12,299 nucleotides of DNA from Verrucomicrobiota bacterium (GCA_030916665.1 JAUPWC010000171.1:1-12299), one strand, 5' to 3'. Shown: positions 6,260-11,997, numbered from the stretch's first letter. Notes: generated from the letters alone by a model not told the origin. Translations and numbers: made by a program.

Positions 6260-6829
6260 TCAGGGCTGCTTGGGCGCCTCGGCGGCAGGGGCAGGGGCGG
6301 GGGCGGCCTCGGGCTTCTTGTCGAGGTCCACGCCGAGGTCCTGAATGGGCGGGCCGGTGAAGCGGGCGTTCTTGCCGCGGATCTGGCGCTCGCCGCGGAG
6401 CATCTCGAGTTCGTCGCCGGTCCAGGTCCAGTTGACGGAGTGGTCCACCACGACGGGCGAGCCGGTGAGCAGGATCTTGTCGTCGCCGGGCAGCACCTCG
6501 GCCTTGCCGCAGGCGGCCTCGCGGTCGCCCTGGATGATGCGGACGTTGCCGATGGCGACGAGGGATTTGAAGGCCTCGATCTTGCCGATGGTGGCCTTGG
6601 GGTCCCCGGCGCGGAGCGCGACGATCTCAAGGCGGTCGCAGGTGAGCTTCATGTTGGTCGCGGTCACGACCACGCGGCCGGTGAAGACGGAGGTGGTTTC
6701 CTTGTCCGTGCTGCGCCCGTCGACGGACTCGCTCTCGATGACGGTGTTCTGCGGCTCGACATTCTGCGCCCGGAGGAGGGCGCCGCATAGGACGAGGCAG
6801 AGGATCAGGCCAAGGCGGGAGAGCTTCAT
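6260..6829 (-). CDS. lptA: LptA/OstA-like periplasmic LPS transport protein
   Basis: LptA forms the beta-jellyroll bridge that carries LPS across the periplasm between LptC and LptD. The protein has 189 residues. A signal peptide MKLSRLGLILCLVLCGALLRA covers 1-21, with likely cleavage near AQ. An OstA-type domain follows with ESESVDGRSTDKETTSVFTG, an NMKLTCDRLEI motif and repeated short beta strands. The C-terminus is a Pro/Ala-rich tail (APAPAPAAEAP) that looks disordered. The start at 6829 overlaps the lptC stop as ATGA, a translational-coupling arrangement. A longer frame to 6916 would lose the signal peptide and overlap lptC heavily. Sequence conservation in LptA is low, so the call rests on domain character and on position between lptC and lptB. 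Confidence 0.9.
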   Translation of the reverse strand: MKLSRLGLILCLVLCGALLRAQNVEPQNTVIESESVDGRSTDKETTSVFTGRVVVTATNMKLTCDRLEIVALRAGDPKATIGKIEAFKSLVAIGNVRIIQGDREAACGKAEVLPGDDKILLTGSPVVVDHSVNWTWTGDELEMLRGERQIRGKNARFTGPPIQDLGVDLDKKPEAAPAPAPAAEAPKQP

Positions 6830-7266
6830 TTCAGAATGTCGTTGAGCTGGGTGTGCAGGATTACGCGCACGTTCTTGGCGATGGAAATGCTTTTCTGCTG
6901 GTGATCGTAGCTCCATTGGGACCCCGAGGCTTCGAAGCGGTCGTTGATGATGCGGATGGATTCGGGACCGCTGACCTGCCGGTCCTGGAGCCGCACCCGG
7001 GCGGCGGGACTGAGGATCATGGTTTCGATCTTTTCGTCGGGCAGTCCGGTGAAAACCGTGAGGTTGAGCTCCTTGATGTCCACGATGCCCTCATTGGCGT
7101 AGCGGGCCTCGGTGCCGCGCAGGAGCCAGGAGCGATGGCCTTGCGGGGTGAAGTCCGGCAGACGGAAATTCACGATCGGCTTGTCGGTGGCGATGCGGGT
7201 GGTCGAGGCCAGCGCCAGCGCGGAGGCGGCGACGAACAGCAGGATGAGGCGCGGAAGGAGACGCAT
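6826..7266 (-). CDS. lptC: LptC-like LPS export protein
   Basis: LptC is a bitopic inner-membrane protein that receives LPS from LptB2FG and passes it to LptA. The product has 146 residues. MRLLPRLILLFVAASALALA forms an N-terminal hydrophobic anchor or signal, and the rest is a beta-rich periplasmic domain. In that domain a FRLPDFTPQGHRSWLLRGTEARY-type stretch and a VDIKELNLTVF strand resemble the LptC/YrbK fold (proteins that alter with NFRLPDF.. and W.L.G.A.Y patterns). It is shorter than E. coli LptC (191 residues). The gene begins six bases after the kdsC stop and overlaps lptA by four bases. As LptC is weakly conserved, operon position between kdsC and lptA is a main part of the evidence. 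Confidence 0.85.
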   Translation of the reverse strand: MRLLPRLILLFVAASALALASTTRIATDKPIVNFRLPDFTPQGHRSWLLRGTEARYANEGIVDIKELNLTVFTGLPDEKIETMILSPAARVRLQDRQVSGPESIRIINDRFEASGSQWSYDHQQKSISIAKNVRVILHTQLNDILK

Positions 7267-7272
7267 GCGGCG

Positions 7273-7797
7273 TTACTGACCCCGGTTGGCCAGGATTTGT
7301 TCACACACTTCGCGCACGGCGCCGCGACCGGCCGCGCGGTTGGGCACGAGGTCGGCGACCTTGAGGGCGGCGGGCATGGAAGTCGCGGGAGCCACGCCGA
7401 TGCCGGCCCAGTTGATGGCCGGGGCGTCGATGTCGTCGTCGCCCATGTAGCAGACTTGCGCGGCGGTCAGGCCGAGCTGGCTGGCGAGTTCTTGCAACGC
7501 CATGAGCTTGTCGGTGCGGCCTTGGACCAGGTGGGGGACGCGAAGCTCGGTGGCGCGGGCCGTGGTGGCGCCGGAGGCCCGGCCGGAGATCCAGGCCACG
7601 GCGACGCCGGCCTTGTTCAGGCGCACGAGGCCCATGCCGTCGAGGATGGAGAACTGCTTCGATTCCGTGCCGTCGGAATGGATTTCAACCGTGCCGTCGG
7701 TCAGCACGCCGTCCACATCCATGGCGAACAGCCGGATGGCGGCCCAGCGGGCGCGGCTGATTTTGGCTTTCGAGGTGCGGGGAGAGGACTTGGCCAC
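7273..7797 (-). CDS. kdsC: 3-deoxy-D-manno-octulosonate 8-phosphate phosphatase
   Basis: This HAD-superfamily phosphatase removes phosphate from Kdo-8-phosphate to give Kdo for the LPS inner core. It has 174 residues, within the C0-type KdsC size range, and has no cap domain; KdsC acts as a tetramer. The HAD motifs are DVDGVLTDG with the nucleophile Asp27 and acid Asp29, WISGR at 69-73 (Ser71), Lys97 and GDDDIDAPA at 119-127. The segment FSILDGMGLVRL at 49-60 is typical of KdsC. The start codon is GTG at 7797, preceded by CCCTCCC. It heads the kdsC-lptC-lptA-lptB run, which matches the proteobacterial order. No kdsD is next to it; the upstream neighbour is the hydrolase gene. Confidence 0.95.
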   Translation of the reverse strand: MAKSSPRTSKAKISRARWAAIRLFAMDVDGVLTDGTVEIHSDGTESKQFSILDGMGLVRLNKAGVAVAWISGRASGATTARATELRVPHLVQGRTDKLMALQELASQLGLTAAQVCYMGDDDIDAPAINWAGIGVAPATSMPAALKVADLVPNRAAGRGAVREVCEQILANRGQ

Positions 7798-7861
7798 GGG
7801 AGGGAAGTGGCGGCAGGTTGCCGGGTATTCCCCCCCGCGGGAATCAAAATCTCAGCGGCAG

Positions 7862-7912
7862 GTGGGCAGCCCGCTCGCGGGCGTTGGTCGGGCGCGCAAG
7901 GGTGCTGCCCAC
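7862..7912. repeat. Inverted repeat between the hydrolase gene and kdsC
   Basis: The arms GTGGGCAGC (7862-7870) and GCTGCCCAC (7904-7912) are perfect 9-bp inverted repeats. A nested hairpin CCCGC-TC-GCGGG lies at 7870-7881. The element is in the minus-strand gap after the hydrolase stop. It has no U-tract, so it is either a dispersed repeat or a structured 3' end that separates the hydrolase from the kdsC operon. Confidence 0.55.
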
Positions 7913-7931
7913 TGGGGACAGATTTCATCGC

Positions 7932-8552
7932 TCAGCGGGTCGCCTGAAGGAAGCGGGCGGCGTGTCCCAAGTCGGCGTCGGTGAGCGGGTGCCCGGTGTC
8001 GAGCCACTGAAGCTTTACGTCGGCGCCAGCGGCTCGAAGTTGCGCGGCGAGGCGATCCGGGTGCTCCACGGGCACGATCGGGTCGTGCCGGCCGGACAGG
8101 AGCAGCAGGCGTTTGCCACGGAGGTCGGGCAGCTTGGCCGGCTCCAGCACGACCATCGGGCGCAGCAGCACCGCACCGGCGAGAGCCTCGGGGCGCAGCA
8201 GGAAAAGCGAGGCGGCGATGTTGGCGCCGTTGGAATAGCCGAGCGCGGTCAGTCGCGAGGTCTCGAAGCCGTATTTCGTGGCGGAGGCGACGACGAAATC
8301 GGCCAGCGCGTGCGTGCGTTTGGCCACATCGGCGAGGTCGAAGACGCCTTCGGCGAAACGCTGGAAGAAGCGCGGCATGCCGTGCTCGCTGACGTCGCCG
8401 CGCGGGCTCAGCAACGCCGAGCCGGGCGCGAGTTGTTGGCCGAGCGGGATGAGGTCGTGTTCGTTGCCGCCGGTGCCGTGGAGGAGGAGCAACGGGCTGG
8501 CGTTGGCCGCAGTGGCGGGTTCGTATCGGTGGGTGTAGGAGAGGGAGGACAT
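7932..8552 (-). CDS. mhqD: Alpha/beta-hydrolase, phospholipase/carboxylesterase (MhqD-like)
   Basis: This is a small serine hydrolase of 206 residues. LLLLHGTGGNEHDLIPL at 21-37 carries the oxyanion-hole HGTGG motif. The nucleophile elbow GYSNG has Ser107, the acid is Asp157 in SGRHDPIVP, and the catalytic His188 is in DTGHPLTDAD. This pattern and size match the carboxylesterase group that includes Bacillus MhqD, and the neighbouring dioxygenase and MarR genes fit the same quinone-response set. Its natural substrate is not known from sequence. No signal peptide is visible, so it is probably cytoplasmic. It lies 115 bp after the dioxygenase gene, across a repeat-filled gap, so shared transcription is possible but not certain. 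The start at 8552 is preceded by CATCACC. Confidence 0.9.
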   Translation of the reverse strand: MSSLSYTHRYEPATAANASPLLLLHGTGGNEHDLIPLGQQLAPGSALLSPRGDVSEHGMPRFFQRFAEGVFDLADVAKRTHALADFVVASATKYGFETSRLTALGYSNGANIAASLFLLRPEALAGAVLLRPMVVLEPAKLPDLRGKRLLLLSGRHDPIVPVEHPDRLAAQLRAAGADVKLQWLDTGHPLTDADLGHAARFLQATR

Positions 8553-8568
8553 GGTGATGGAGGCATGG

Positions 8569-8664
8569 CTCGTTCTCTTAATCGTTCTCGTAATCTTAAT
8601 CCCGGGTTTTGGTCGGTGGGTTTAAGGCGAGAGAACGATTAGGATTAAGAGAACGAGAACGATT
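8569..8664. repeat. TTCTC/TTAATC repeat forming an inverted structure
   Basis: Short modules (GTTCTC and TTAATC with small changes) fill the gap between the dioxygenase and hydrolase genes. The left half (8569-8602) and right half (8629-8664) are in opposite orientation. A 14-bp perfect inverted repeat joins 8570-8583 to 8643-8656, and an 11-bp one joins 8580-8590 to 8654-8664. The transcript could fold into a long stem around a loop of about 26-60 bases. There is no coding potential. Confidence 0.7.
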
Positions 8665-8667
8665 GGT

Positions 8668-9612
8668 TCAGCCGATCTTCGGCAGGGAGGCTTCGATCTC
8701 GGCGCGGTGCGGCTCGAGGTGCGGCGGCAGCGAGAGTTTCGTGCCGAGCGTTTCGACCGGTTCGTCGATGGCGAAGCCGGGCTGGTCCGTGGCGATCTCG
8801 AAGAGGACGCCGGCGGGCTCACGGTAGTAGATGGACTTGAAGTAGGCGCGGTCGATCACCGGGCTCACCATCAGGGCATTCTCCTGCAGCACGGAGCGGG
8901 CGGCGACCTGCGCGTCGTCGTCCGGCACGCGGAAGGCCACGTGATGGACGGTGCCGGCGCCGTTGAGGCCGCGCGGAATGGCGGGATCGACGAGCAGGTC
9001 CACGTAGGTGCCGGGACCGCCGTCGGCCACGGTGTAGCGCGTGCGGTAGCCGCCTTCGCCGACCTGGCGATACCCCATCTGCCCCGTGAGCACGGCCGCG
9101 GTGGCGGACGCGTCGTTCAGCGCGAGGGTCGTGCTGTGGAAGCCGCGGATGGCATGTTCGGCCGGGACGTCAGGGGAGGGCGTTGCCGGACGCGGATCGT
9201 TCTCCGCGGTGGCGACGATTTCGAGACGCAGGCCATCATGGTCCATGAAGGGCAGGACCTGGTCGCCGTAGCGTTCCTCGACCGGGAAGGGCGCAACCTT
9301 GAAGCGCGCGAGACGCTCCTGCCAGTAGGGCAGGGAGCCGGCGGGCACGGAGAAGGCGGTGGCGTAGGCCTGACCGCGGCCGGGACGTCCACGCGGCAGG
9401 CCGGCCCACGGGAAGAAGGTGAGCGCAGTGCCGGGCGCACCGGTGTAGTTGCCGTAGTAGAGGTGGTAGGTGCCGGTGTCGTCCTGGTTGACGGACTTCT
9501 TCACGAAGCGCAGGCCGAGGACCTGGGTGTAGAACTGGACGTTGCGCTTAACGTCCGAAGATATGGCCGTGATGTGGTGTAGGCCGGTGACGTGGGAGGT
9601 TTGGGTTTTCAT
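8668..9612 (-). CDS. mhqO: Ring-cleaving dioxygenase, VOC superfamily (MhqO-like)
   Basis: This is a two-domain glyoxalase/bleomycin-resistance-fold protein of 314 residues, close to the 312 of Bacillus MhqO. The first VOC module begins GLHHITAISSDVKRNVQFY at 10-28. The second begins around GFHSTTLAL at 157-165. Candidate metal ligands are His12 or 13, His223 or 224 in VHHVAFRV, and Glu272 in GVLFEIATD. The family is annotated as extradiol-type ring-cleaving dioxygenases implicated in hydroquinone or catechol breakdown; the substrate here is inferred. The start at 9612 (MKTQTSHVTG) is chosen from the family N-terminus. An upstream extension to 9762 would overlap the MarR gene and is Ser/Pro-rich nonsense. 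It lies 34 bp after the MarR gene on the same strand. Confidence 0.92.
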   Translation of the reverse strand: MKTQTSHVTGLHHITAISSDVKRNVQFYTQVLGLRFVKKSVNQDDTGTYHLYYGNYTGAPGTALTFFPWAGLPRGRPGRGQAYATAFSVPAGSLPYWQERLARFKVAPFPVEERYGDQVLPFMDHDGLRLEIVATAENDPRPATPSPDVPAEHAIRGFHSTTLALNDASATAAVLTGQMGYRQVGEGGYRTRYTVADGGPGTYVDLLVDPAIPRGLNGAGTVHHVAFRVPDDDAQVAARSVLQENALMVSPVIDRAYFKSIYYREPAGVLFEIATDQPGFAIDEPVETLGTKLSLPPHLEPHRAEIEASLPKIG

Positions 9613-9646
9613 AAAGTTTGATGTTGAAGCATTGGGAATGAAGAAA

Positions 9647-10090
9647 TCAGGCTTGGCGGCCGATCTTCTTGCAGAGGCGACCGAGGTCGAAGAGCTCGGT
9701 GGAGGAGAGGCTGGCCATCTCGCGGGTGACGTTGGCGACGACCTTGGGAAAGAGGGCGGCAATGAAGGTCTGGCCCTTGGGGGTGAGCTTCACGACCACG
9801 AAGCGCCGATCGGCGGGATCGCGCTCGCGCAAGACGAGACCGGCTTTCTCCAGGTTGTCTACGACGAGAGTGAGGTTGCCGCCGCTCTTAAGGAGTTTCT
9901 CGGCCAACTCGCTCTGGCAAAGCGGCCCGATGTGGTGGAGGGCTTCCAGCACGCCGAACTGGGTGATCGTGAGATCGTCGGGGAGGACGCTATGGACCCG
10001 GGCCGACACCGATTCCGCCGCCCGCTGAAGCTTGATGAAGGCGTTCAGGGCGTTGATCTCTTCGATGGAGCCGCGGTGTCTTGTTCCCAT
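9647..10090 (-). CDS. MarR-family transcriptional regulator
   Basis: This winged-helix repressor-type protein of 147 residues binds DNA as a dimer and usually responds to phenolic or oxidising compounds. The HTH region is ITQFGVLEALHHIGPLCQSELAEKLLKSGGNLTLVVDNLEKAGLV at 42-86. The wing is LRERDPADRRFVVVKLTPKG at 87-106, with the typical DxRR motif. The flanking N- and C-terminal helices would form the dimer interface. Cysteines at 58 and 140 could be redox-sensitive, but that is a guess. It is the first gene ahead of the dioxygenase and hydrolase genes, as expected if it controls them in the manner of MhqR. The start at 10090 is preceded by GAGCC. Confidence 0.93.
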   Translation of the reverse strand: MGTRHRGSIEEINALNAFIKLQRAAESVSARVHSVLPDDLTITQFGVLEALHHIGPLCQSELAEKLLKSGGNLTLVVDNLEKAGLVLRERDPADRRFVVVKLTPKGQTFIAALFPKVVANVTREMASLSSTELFDLGRLCKKIGRQA

Positions 10091-10094
10091 GGCT

Positions 10095-10139
10095 CAATAG
10101 AATCAGAATAAATGCTACAATGTCAAATCAATTATTCAA
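10095..10139 (-). promoter_or_regulatory. Possible promoter/operator of the MarR-dioxygenase-hydrolase genes
   Basis: This is an AT-rich patch just upstream of the MarR start, in contrast to the surrounding GC-rich DNA. On the minus strand TTGAAT (10139-10134) is followed 16 bases later by TAGCAT (10117-10112). A perfect TTGACA is at 10126-10121, but it has no good -10 at 17 bases. GAATAA and TTATTC arms (about 10106-10111 and 10131-10136) form an inverted repeat of the kind MarR proteins bind. The exact elements are uncertain. Confidence 0.35.
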
Positions 10140-10171
10140 AGCGCTCGCCTGTGCTAGTTTGGGAAAGCGAC

Positions 10172-10609
10172 TTAGGCGTCGATCTTATTGATGCGGCCGA
10201 GGTGGCGTCCGCCTTCGAACTCGGTGGCAAGCCAGATCTTTACGATCTTCAGGGCCTCTTCCTCGGTGACGGTGCGCTGGCCGAGAGAGAGGACGTTGCC
10301 GTCGTTGTGGGAGCGGTTCCAGATGGCGACCTGCTCGGTCCAGCAGAGGCCACAGCGCACGCCCTTCACGCGGTTGGCGACGATGGCCTCACCGTTGCCC
10401 GAACCGCCGAGCACGATGCCGCGCTCGTATTCACCGCGGGCGACGGCCTCGGCGACGGGGCGGATGAAATCTGGATAGTCGCAGGGCGCGTCGGAGCTGG
10501 TGCCGTAGTCACGGACCGTGTGCCCCTCGGCGAGGAGCATGGCTTTGATCTTCTCCTTGTAGGCGAAGCCGGCGTGGTCGGAACCGATGGCGATGGTGAA
10601 CTTTTTCAT
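10172..10609 (-). CDS. rpiB: Ribose-5-phosphate isomerase B (Glu-type)
   Basis: RpiB interconverts ribose 5-phosphate and ribulose 5-phosphate in the non-oxidative pentose phosphate pathway; it is cytoplasmic and dimeric. It has 145 residues. The N-terminal IGSDHAGFAYKEKI carries the Asp-His substrate-binding pair (D11, H12). GGSGNGEAIVANRVKGVRC at 68-86 has Glu74 where E. coli-type RpiB has the catalytic Cys in CGTGIG. Mycobacterium tuberculosis RpiB also uses Glu in a GGSGNGE motif, so this is the Glu-type. The segment SHNDGNVLSLGQR supplies phosphate contacts. The start at 10609 (MKKFTIAIGSDHAG) is the normal N-terminus; CGACCC precedes it, and an extension to 10789 would overlap the divergent lipoprotein gene. 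It ends 81 bp before the MarR gene on the same strand. Confidence 0.96.
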   Translation of the reverse strand: MKKFTIAIGSDHAGFAYKEKIKAMLLAEGHTVRDYGTSSDAPCDYPDFIRPVAEAVARGEYERGIVLGGSGNGEAIVANRVKGVRCGLCWTEQVAIWNRSHNDGNVLSLGQRTVTEEEALKIVKIWLATEFEGGRHLGRINKIDA

Positions 10610-10697
10610 GGGTCGTGGCGGCGGAAGAATGAACCCCGGAAAGGGGTGGCTGTCGATACTTCGCCCCTTAACCTGCCCGGCAAACCAAATTCCCACC
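10610..10697. promoter_or_regulatory. Divergent promoter region between rpiB and the lipoprotein gene
   Basis: This 88-bp gap must hold the leftward rpiB and the rightward lipoprotein promoters. No strong -35/-10 pair is visible. A small perfect hairpin ACCCC-GGAAA-GGGGT is at 10633-10647, and it would lie in the leader of whichever transcript covers it. Confidence 0.4.
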
Positions 10698-11123
10698 ATG
10701 CGCGTCTTATCCACCCTCCTGCTCGCTGCCGCCGTCGGCCTGACCGCCGGCTGCGTGACGTCCACGCCGCAAAGCCGCATCGACGCCAACCGCGCCGCCT
10801 ACTCGGAGTATCCCTCCGATGTCCGCCGCAACATCCGCGAGGGCCGCGTCGAGGTCGGCTACACCGCCGAGATGGCCGAGATGGCGCTCGGCAAACCGGG
10901 CAGAAAACTCTCGCGCCGGGACGAAACCAACGAGGAGAGCGAGGTGTGGGTTTATTACCGGAACCGCCCGCGCCTGAGCATCGGCCTGTCCGTGGGCAGC
11001 GGCGGCTACCGCAGCACCAGCACGGGCATCAGCATGAGTTCCACTCCCGATGCCGACATGGAGACCATGCGCCTGATCCTGCGCGACGGACAGGTCGTGG
11101 CGGTGGAGACGGTGACACGGTGA
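10698..11123 (+). CDS. Small SmpA/OmlA-like lipoprotein, function unknown
   Basis: The protein has 141 residues. The signal peptide MRVLSTLLLAAAVGLTAGC ends in a lipobox (LTAGC), with the lipidated cysteine at 19. The mature part has VEVGYTAEMAEMALGKPGRK at about 51-70 followed by EVWVYYRNRPRLS. This resembles the SmpA/OmlA-type fold, where a helix ending in a G.P motif precedes Trp/Tyr-rich strands. A Ser/Gly-rich loop (GSGGYRSTSTGISMSS) and a final strand LILRDGQVVAVETV complete the domain. The start at 10698 is chosen because the lipobox then sits at the right distance, and CCCACC precedes it; an earlier in-frame ATG at 10587 would bury the signal. It probably sits in the outer membrane. 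A role in outer-membrane assembly is speculation. It is divergent from rpiB. Confidence 0.88.
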   Translation: MRVLSTLLLAAAVGLTAGCVTSTPQSRIDANRAAYSEYPSDVRRNIREGRVEVGYTAEMAEMALGKPGRKLSRRDETNEESEVWVYYRNRPRLSIGLSVGSGGYRSTSTGISMSSTPDADMETMRLILRDGQVVAVETVTR

Positions 11124-11158
11124 GGGTGGGGCCTATGACTGGCCTTTTGGGCAATGGC

Positions 11159-11181
11159 GGCCGGTCAGAGACCGGCCCTAC
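11159..11181 (-). repeat. GTAG-headed REP-like hairpin overlapping a stop codon
   Basis: On the minus strand GTAG (11181-11178) precedes a perfect 8-bp stem GGCCGGTC-TCT-GACCGGCC. The TAG of the head is the stop codon of the HAD phosphatase gene. The element sits between the 3' ends of two convergent genes, where a hairpin could stop or protect both transcripts. Confidence 0.65.
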
Positions 11182-11864
11182 TCTTGATCGATCATCCGCA
11201 AAAACGCCGCCGTGTCGCTGAAGTCCCTGAACACCGCCGTGGGCTGGTGCGCGGCCAGTTCCTCGACGGAGTAACGCCCGGTGGCCACGCCGATGGTGCG
11301 CGCGCCGATGACCTTGCCGCACTCGATGTCGTGCGGCGTGTCGCCGAGGATAAAGGTGTTCGCGGGATCGAATTCCACGGCGTGGCGTTCCTTGGCGCGA
11401 CGCAGCGCGTGCGGCCCGAGGTCGTTGCGGCGCGGGCTGTCGTCGGCGAAGGCGCCGAATTCGAAGTAGTGCCAGACCTTGTAGTGCGTGAGCTTGAACT
11501 CCGCGCCGCGCTTGAGGTTGCCCGTGAGCAGGCCCTGGGCGACATTGTCGCGGCGGTGCAGCGTCTCAAGCAGCTCGAACACGCCCGGGAGCACATGGCC
11601 CTGTGGGCCGCCGGCCAGTTCCTGCGGTAGCAGCTCAAGGTAGGCTTCGAGGTAGTCGTGGGCGTTCTTCGGTGTGTCGGGCAGGCCGGCGTGGCGGAAA
11701 ACCTCGCCGGTCAGCCAGGTGTCGGTGCGTCCGGCCCAGTCGATCGAGTCGAGGCCCACGTTTACGCCGAAGCGCTTGGTGAGCGCCTTCTCCATGGCGC
11801 GCATGCCCGCGCCGTGTGAGACGATGAGCGTGCCGTCGATGTCCCAGAGGATGAGTTTTTTCAC
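11178..11864 (-). CDS. HAD-family phosphatase (phosphoglycolate phosphatase-like)
   Basis: This haloacid dehalogenase-fold hydrolase of 228 residues has a helical cap. The N-terminal KKLILWDIDGTL carries the nucleophile Asp8 and general acid Asp10. The cap covers about 16-85. LLTGN supplies motif II, GPHALRRAK the motif III lysine, and ILGDTPHDIECGK motif IV. The pattern resembles Gph/PGMB-type phosphatases; the substrate cannot be read from sequence. The start is GTG at 11864, giving VKKLILWDIDGTL. The frame is open up to 11975, but that extension is made of the CACGAAA repeat and part of a REPIN, and its translation (FFRVFRVFRG) is a recurrent artefact of such repeats. The stop TAG lies within a REP-like hairpin head. 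Confidence 0.92.
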   Translation of the reverse strand: MKKLILWDIDGTLIVSHGAGMRAMEKALTKRFGVNVGLDSIDWAGRTDTWLTGEVFRHAGLPDTPKNAHDYLEAYLELLPQELAGGPQGHVLPGVFELLETLHRRDNVAQGLLTGNLKRGAEFKLTHYKVWHYFEFGAFADDSPRRNDLGPHALRRAKERHAVEFDPANTFILGDTPHDIECGKVIGARTIGVATGRYSVEELAAHQPTAVFRDFSDTAAFLRMIDQE

Positions 11865-11878
11865 GGAACTAGGGAGAC

Positions 11879-11905
11879 CACGAAACACACGAAAGACACG
11901 AAAAA
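11879..11905. repeat. CACGAAA nine-base tandem repeat
   Basis: Three 9-bp units (CACGAAACA, CACGAAAGA, CACGAAAAA) sit just upstream of the HAD phosphatase start. The repeat lies in that gene's leader. Its minus-strand reading frame is open and codes Phe-Arg-Val units, which can mislead gene callers into choosing an earlier start. Confidence 0.75.
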
Positions 11906-11914
11906 AGGCGTTGT

Positions 11915-11988
11915 GTAGGGGCGCGGCTTGACCGCGCCCACGCGTGGGAACGCGCATTCGAACGGGCGCGCACAAGGCGCGCCCCTAC
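11915..11988. repeat. REPIN-like inverted pair of GTAG-headed hairpins
   Basis: The first unit on the plus strand has GTAG (11915-11918) followed by a perfect 8-bp stem GGGCGCGG-CTTGA-CCGCGCCC (11919-11939). The second unit, on the minus strand, has GTAG (11988-11985) followed by GGGCGCGC-CTTGT-GCGCGCCC (11984-11964). The two units are inverted across 24 bases, the arrangement called a REPIN. Both have 8-bp stems and CTTG-type 5-nt loops, but the stems differ by compensating changes. Confidence 0.75.
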
Positions 11989-11997
11989 AGGAGATGA

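Noticed and set aside
6853..7947. 364-codon plus-strand frame opposite lptC and kdsC
   Set aside because: It is a shadow frame across two real genes and an intergenic inverted repeat.
9613..9762. Upstream extension of the dioxygenase
   Set aside because: It overlaps the MarR coding region in another frame and is Pro/Ser-rich; the normal N-terminus is at 9612.
10112..11221. 369-codon plus-strand frame spanning rpiB and the lipoprotein gene
   Set aside because: It is antisense to rpiB and then out of frame with the lipoprotein, so it is a composite of shadows.
11865..11975. HAD phosphatase start at 11975
   Set aside because: The extra residues come from the CACGAAA repeat and REPIN arms; the GTG at 11864 gives the standard HAD N-terminus.
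11879..11988. CRISPR array
   Set aside because: The 9-bp units are tandem without spacers, and the other hairpins are inverted rather than direct repeats.
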